Position numbers and translations under genes: made by a program. DNA of 64,000 nucleotides from Heterodera schachtii (taxonomy: Eukaryota; Nematoda; Chromadorea; Rhabditida; Heteroderidae), in the NCBI GenBank assembly GCA_023374025.1, contig SIJG01000080.1, positions 324,029 to 388,028 on the forward strand, written 5' to 3'. The notes under the pieces were generated by a model. The model saw only the letters and a program-made list of their open reading frames with translations. It did not search any database and was not told the origin of the DNA. Positions 61,813 through 64,000 of the stretch are shown piece by piece (the stretch's first letter is position 1; the number at the start of each line of letters is the position of its first letter).

Positions 61813-62037
61813 GCCAACTCGGCTTTGAAGAATTTCGCAGTTTTGCTTTCTGCTGTTTAACGAATGCCAATCCGGCTTTGTGAAATTCGATGATAGCCAA
61901 CCCGGCTTTAGAATTTCAAAATTTGGTGATGGCCGACTCGGCTTGTGAAATTCGATGATGGCCAACTCGGCCTTAGAATTTCAGAATTGTTGATTGCCGA
62001 CTCGGCTTTAGACGATGATGCTCAGCCAACCCGGCTT
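61813..62037 (-). repeat. Seven-copy repeated motif in the retrotransposon leader
   Basis: GCCRACYCGGC-type motifs start at 61813, 61866, 61896, 61932, 61961, 61996 and 62025. The later ones alternate at spacings of about 29-30 and 35-36, forming a dimer of roughly 65 bp. The GCCGACTCGGC version is nearly self-complementary. The array sits between the PBS and the gag start, where packaging or translation signals are expected. Confidence 0.85.
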
Positions 62038-62041
62038 GAGT

Positions 62042-62059
62042 TGAAGAGAGGCGTCGCCA
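62042..62059 (-). promoter_or_regulatory. Primer binding site
   Basis: On the minus strand TGGCGACGCCTC begins two bases after the 5' LTR, complementary to a tRNA ending in CCA. The TGGCGAC start resembles arginine-tRNA primer sites, but the tRNA was not verified. Confidence 0.7.
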
Positions 62060-62061
62060 AT

Positions 62062-62359
62062 TGTTCGGTCTTACCTAACCGAGCTTAAAACAGTCCAAAA
62101 AATAATAAATTATTTATTGGAAACAAATAAATAAATATTTGAGGCGGAGGACAATTGGAGGAAATGTGGGAATACAACAAGAAAACAAAATGAACGATGG
62201 AAATGAGCGGGGGTCAAAAGTGGGGGAGGAAAGATGTGTCTGACTTAACAAAGGGAGCACAGACACAATTAATTGAGAGAAATAGTGCGGGAGACAGAGA
62301 GAGGAAAATAACATAAATAAAATAATTTAAATGTCTCTCTCGGGGTCATCACCCGAACA
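62062..62359 (-). repeat. 5' LTR (298 bp)
   Basis: Identical to 57436-57733 except for one base at 62188. It drives minus-strand transcription of gag-pol by inference; no clear TATA box was assigned. The near-identity of the LTRs implies a recent insertion or gene conversion. Confidence 0.95.
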
Positions 62360-62364
62360 TTAAT

Positions 62365-64000
62365 ATTGCAAAATACCCATTAGACAAACAAATGTTAGAC
62401 CAAATGTAAATAAATAAATATATAATTATTAAAAACATTGGTTGAATATCAAAAAGCAAAAAATTATCGCCAATTAATTAAGCAAGTATTAATATTTTCC
62501 TTTATTTCTTATCTTGTCCGTAAGGGCAAATTTTGGTTGTTTTTTTTTGGTCTCGCTTACTCTTGTACTAATTTAATTATTTATTTTTATTATTTAAAAT
62601 GTGCATAAATGCTGTTATATTCTTTTATGTAAAATTCCATGATGTAAATTTGTCTTTTTTTCCCCTTTTTATTTTTTATTTAAAATCAAAACATTATTAT
62701 TTGATAAACAATTTTTGAAATTTTATTAAAATTATAGTTTTTGATTAATTTTCGCTAATATATTAATAATAAGTTGAAAATTATTTCTGCAAATGTTCCA
62801 TATTTTATAAACCTCTGCTTATATTTAGCAAAATTCTTTTCAAAAATGTTTTACTGTTGCTTTGCATTAATGTTTTTAACAAATCAACAAAGAATTAAAA
62901 ATACCTATAACTATGACTTATATGACAAAAAATTTTTTATCAATGTGCTTCTGAGAGATGTAAGTGATAACTTTTGACAAAATCTTTGTAAAAATGTGTT
63001 ATTTTTGTGAAACTCTATAATAATAAAAATAATTTTTTATATTTTGTCATAAACAATTACTATGACCTAACATTATAATTTCAAAATATACACAAGGGTG
63101 AACCACAAATCTTTATGAATTTTATAAAATTATTCTTTTACAAAAAGCAAAGTGGAGAAATATCTGTTATAGAAAATTTATTTCGTTCATTTGAAATAAT
63201 TTAGATCGACATAAAATAATATTTATTAAACAATATATTGATAAAAGAATTAATAAAAACAAAAATTTAATATTTACATTAACGAAATGCATATAACTAA
63301 ATAGTTAATTAAAAAATCAATTTAACGCTAATTTAGATAATTTTTCCATTAAGTCTAATCAATTACAAACTCATACATATTTAGCCACTTATTAATTATA
63401 TCTAGAAATATAGCAATAAAAAAATAAAATTTTCAATTTTTATTAGTTAAGCTGGATAATATAGTTAAAGTTAGGATTTTTCTTTTTTCTTAATTTTTTT
63501 TTTTTGAATAAAAACATTTATATAATAATTTTTAATTAAATTTCTTTTCAAGTATTTAATAATAAATTAATAAAAAAAAATTATTAATTTAAAATTCTCG
63601 TCTGCATGATGCCGTTTTAATTCAGCGACAACTAAGGCCCATCCATTGATTTTAATTTTTTGAGTTTTTAAATCAAAAGGATGTCTGTGTTTGTAAAAAA
63701 TAAATTTTTATATATGCCAATATAAATTTTTTTATAAAATATTTCAATTCTTGATGTTTACGAATATTTCCATGATAGGTTATACATTTCCTTGTAAATT
63801 ATGTGTAATAAATGTAATGGAATGTAATTACGCATCAGTAAGATTTTTAAATTTATTTTAATCTACTTATTTTATTGATTAATTTTAATCATAAAAATAG
63901 TACATCAGGTACATTCGTTTTGATAATTTATTTTTATTAATCTATGATTCATTTCAAAATGTCCTTTTTGTTCAATTTATTAAGCTTTCAAAAAATGTTA
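62365..64000. other. AT-rich flank right of the retrotransposon
   Basis: The first 40 bases (62365-62404) continue the open frame from 57361-57435 and end at GTAAAT. The rest is AT-rich with no recognised gene. The 67-codon open frame at 62774-62977 has no recognisable features. A GC-richer patch lies at 63600-63650. Confidence 0.35.

Larger units (their letters stand above)
57436..62359 (-). mobile_element. Ty3/Gypsy LTR retrotransposon, full length (4924 bp), coding-defective
   Basis: Order on the minus strand: 5' LTR, PBS, repeated leader, gag with zinc knuckles, protease, reverse transcriptase, RNase H, integrase, PPT, 3' LTR. RT-RNase H before integrase is the Ty3/Gypsy order. LTRs are 298 bp each with one mismatch, flanked by TTAAT. 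The coding region has a frameshift in protease, deletions in RT and at the end of RNase H, and two stops around integrase. It cannot make full Pol itself, so it was probably mobilised in trans or carries consensus errors. Confidence 0.95.

Noticed and set aside
57743..61883. Numerous plus-strand open frames across the retrotransposon
   Set aside because: Antisense shadows of the gag-pol frames, which carry all recognisable motifs on the minus strand.
1..64000. tRNA, rRNA, spliced-leader RNA, telomeric repeats or CRISPR arrays
   Set aside because: No cloverleaf-like GC segments with a TTCRA arm, no rRNA-like or spliced-leader sequence, no TTAGGC-type arrays and no regularly spaced short repeats with unique spacers were seen by eye. 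A covariance-model search was not possible.

Overview
This is a very AT-rich eukaryotic window, roughly 80% A+T outside a few islands. Most of it is non-coding and repeat-dominated. The retroelement proteins, the spliced family-B DNA polymerase with introns of about 40 to 50 bases, and the low GC suggest an invertebrate, most likely a nematode (a tylenchid is possible). The sequence alone does not prove the species. No complete host gene, rRNA, tRNA or CRISPR array was recognised.

Layout. Bases 1-2.6 kb (minus strand) hold the 5' and central part of a protein-primed family-B DNA polymerase gene of the Polinton/Maverick or linear-plasmid type. It has seven visible exons, canonical splice sites, exonuclease motifs and palm motifs A and B, but three single-base frameshifts at homopolymers; the 3' end lies outside the window. 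Bases 4.7-9.35 kb are a non-coding complex built from near-identical direct copies (about 1360 bp) and inverted copies (1277-bp arms). A GC-rich hairpin at 14.6 kb precedes a 1.75-kb CT-rich low-complexity tract. Bases 21.8-26.0 kb form a large inverted repeat, and each arm carries the same hAT-like MITE with preserved 8-bp target-site duplications. Bases 27.25-28.58 kb are a 112/114-bp tandem satellite with higher-order structure. Bases 28.6-43.8 kb are an A-rich desert with a foldback element, a second hAT-like MITE (35.9 kb) and scattered small GC islands. A third hAT-like MITE lies at 45.5 kb, and a composite TIR element with an internal 561-bp tandem duplication at 51.3-52.75 kb.

Bases 57436-62359 are a structurally complete minus-strand Ty3/Gypsy retrotransposon: 298-bp LTRs differing at one base, 5-bp TTAAT duplication, PBS, PPT, gag-protease, RT/RNase H and integrase. 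Its coding region is broken by a frameshift, two deletions and two in-frame stops, although the LTRs look young. It landed inside a short splice-flanked open stretch on the plus strand that may be a host exon.

The recognisable genes are mobile-element genes and do not form a host pathway. The most notable patterns are the repeated capture of 8-bp-TSD MITEs with iterated GC motifs, two very large young inverted-repeat structures, block-wise A/T strand asymmetry, and short GC islands that could be small exons within long AT-rich introns.
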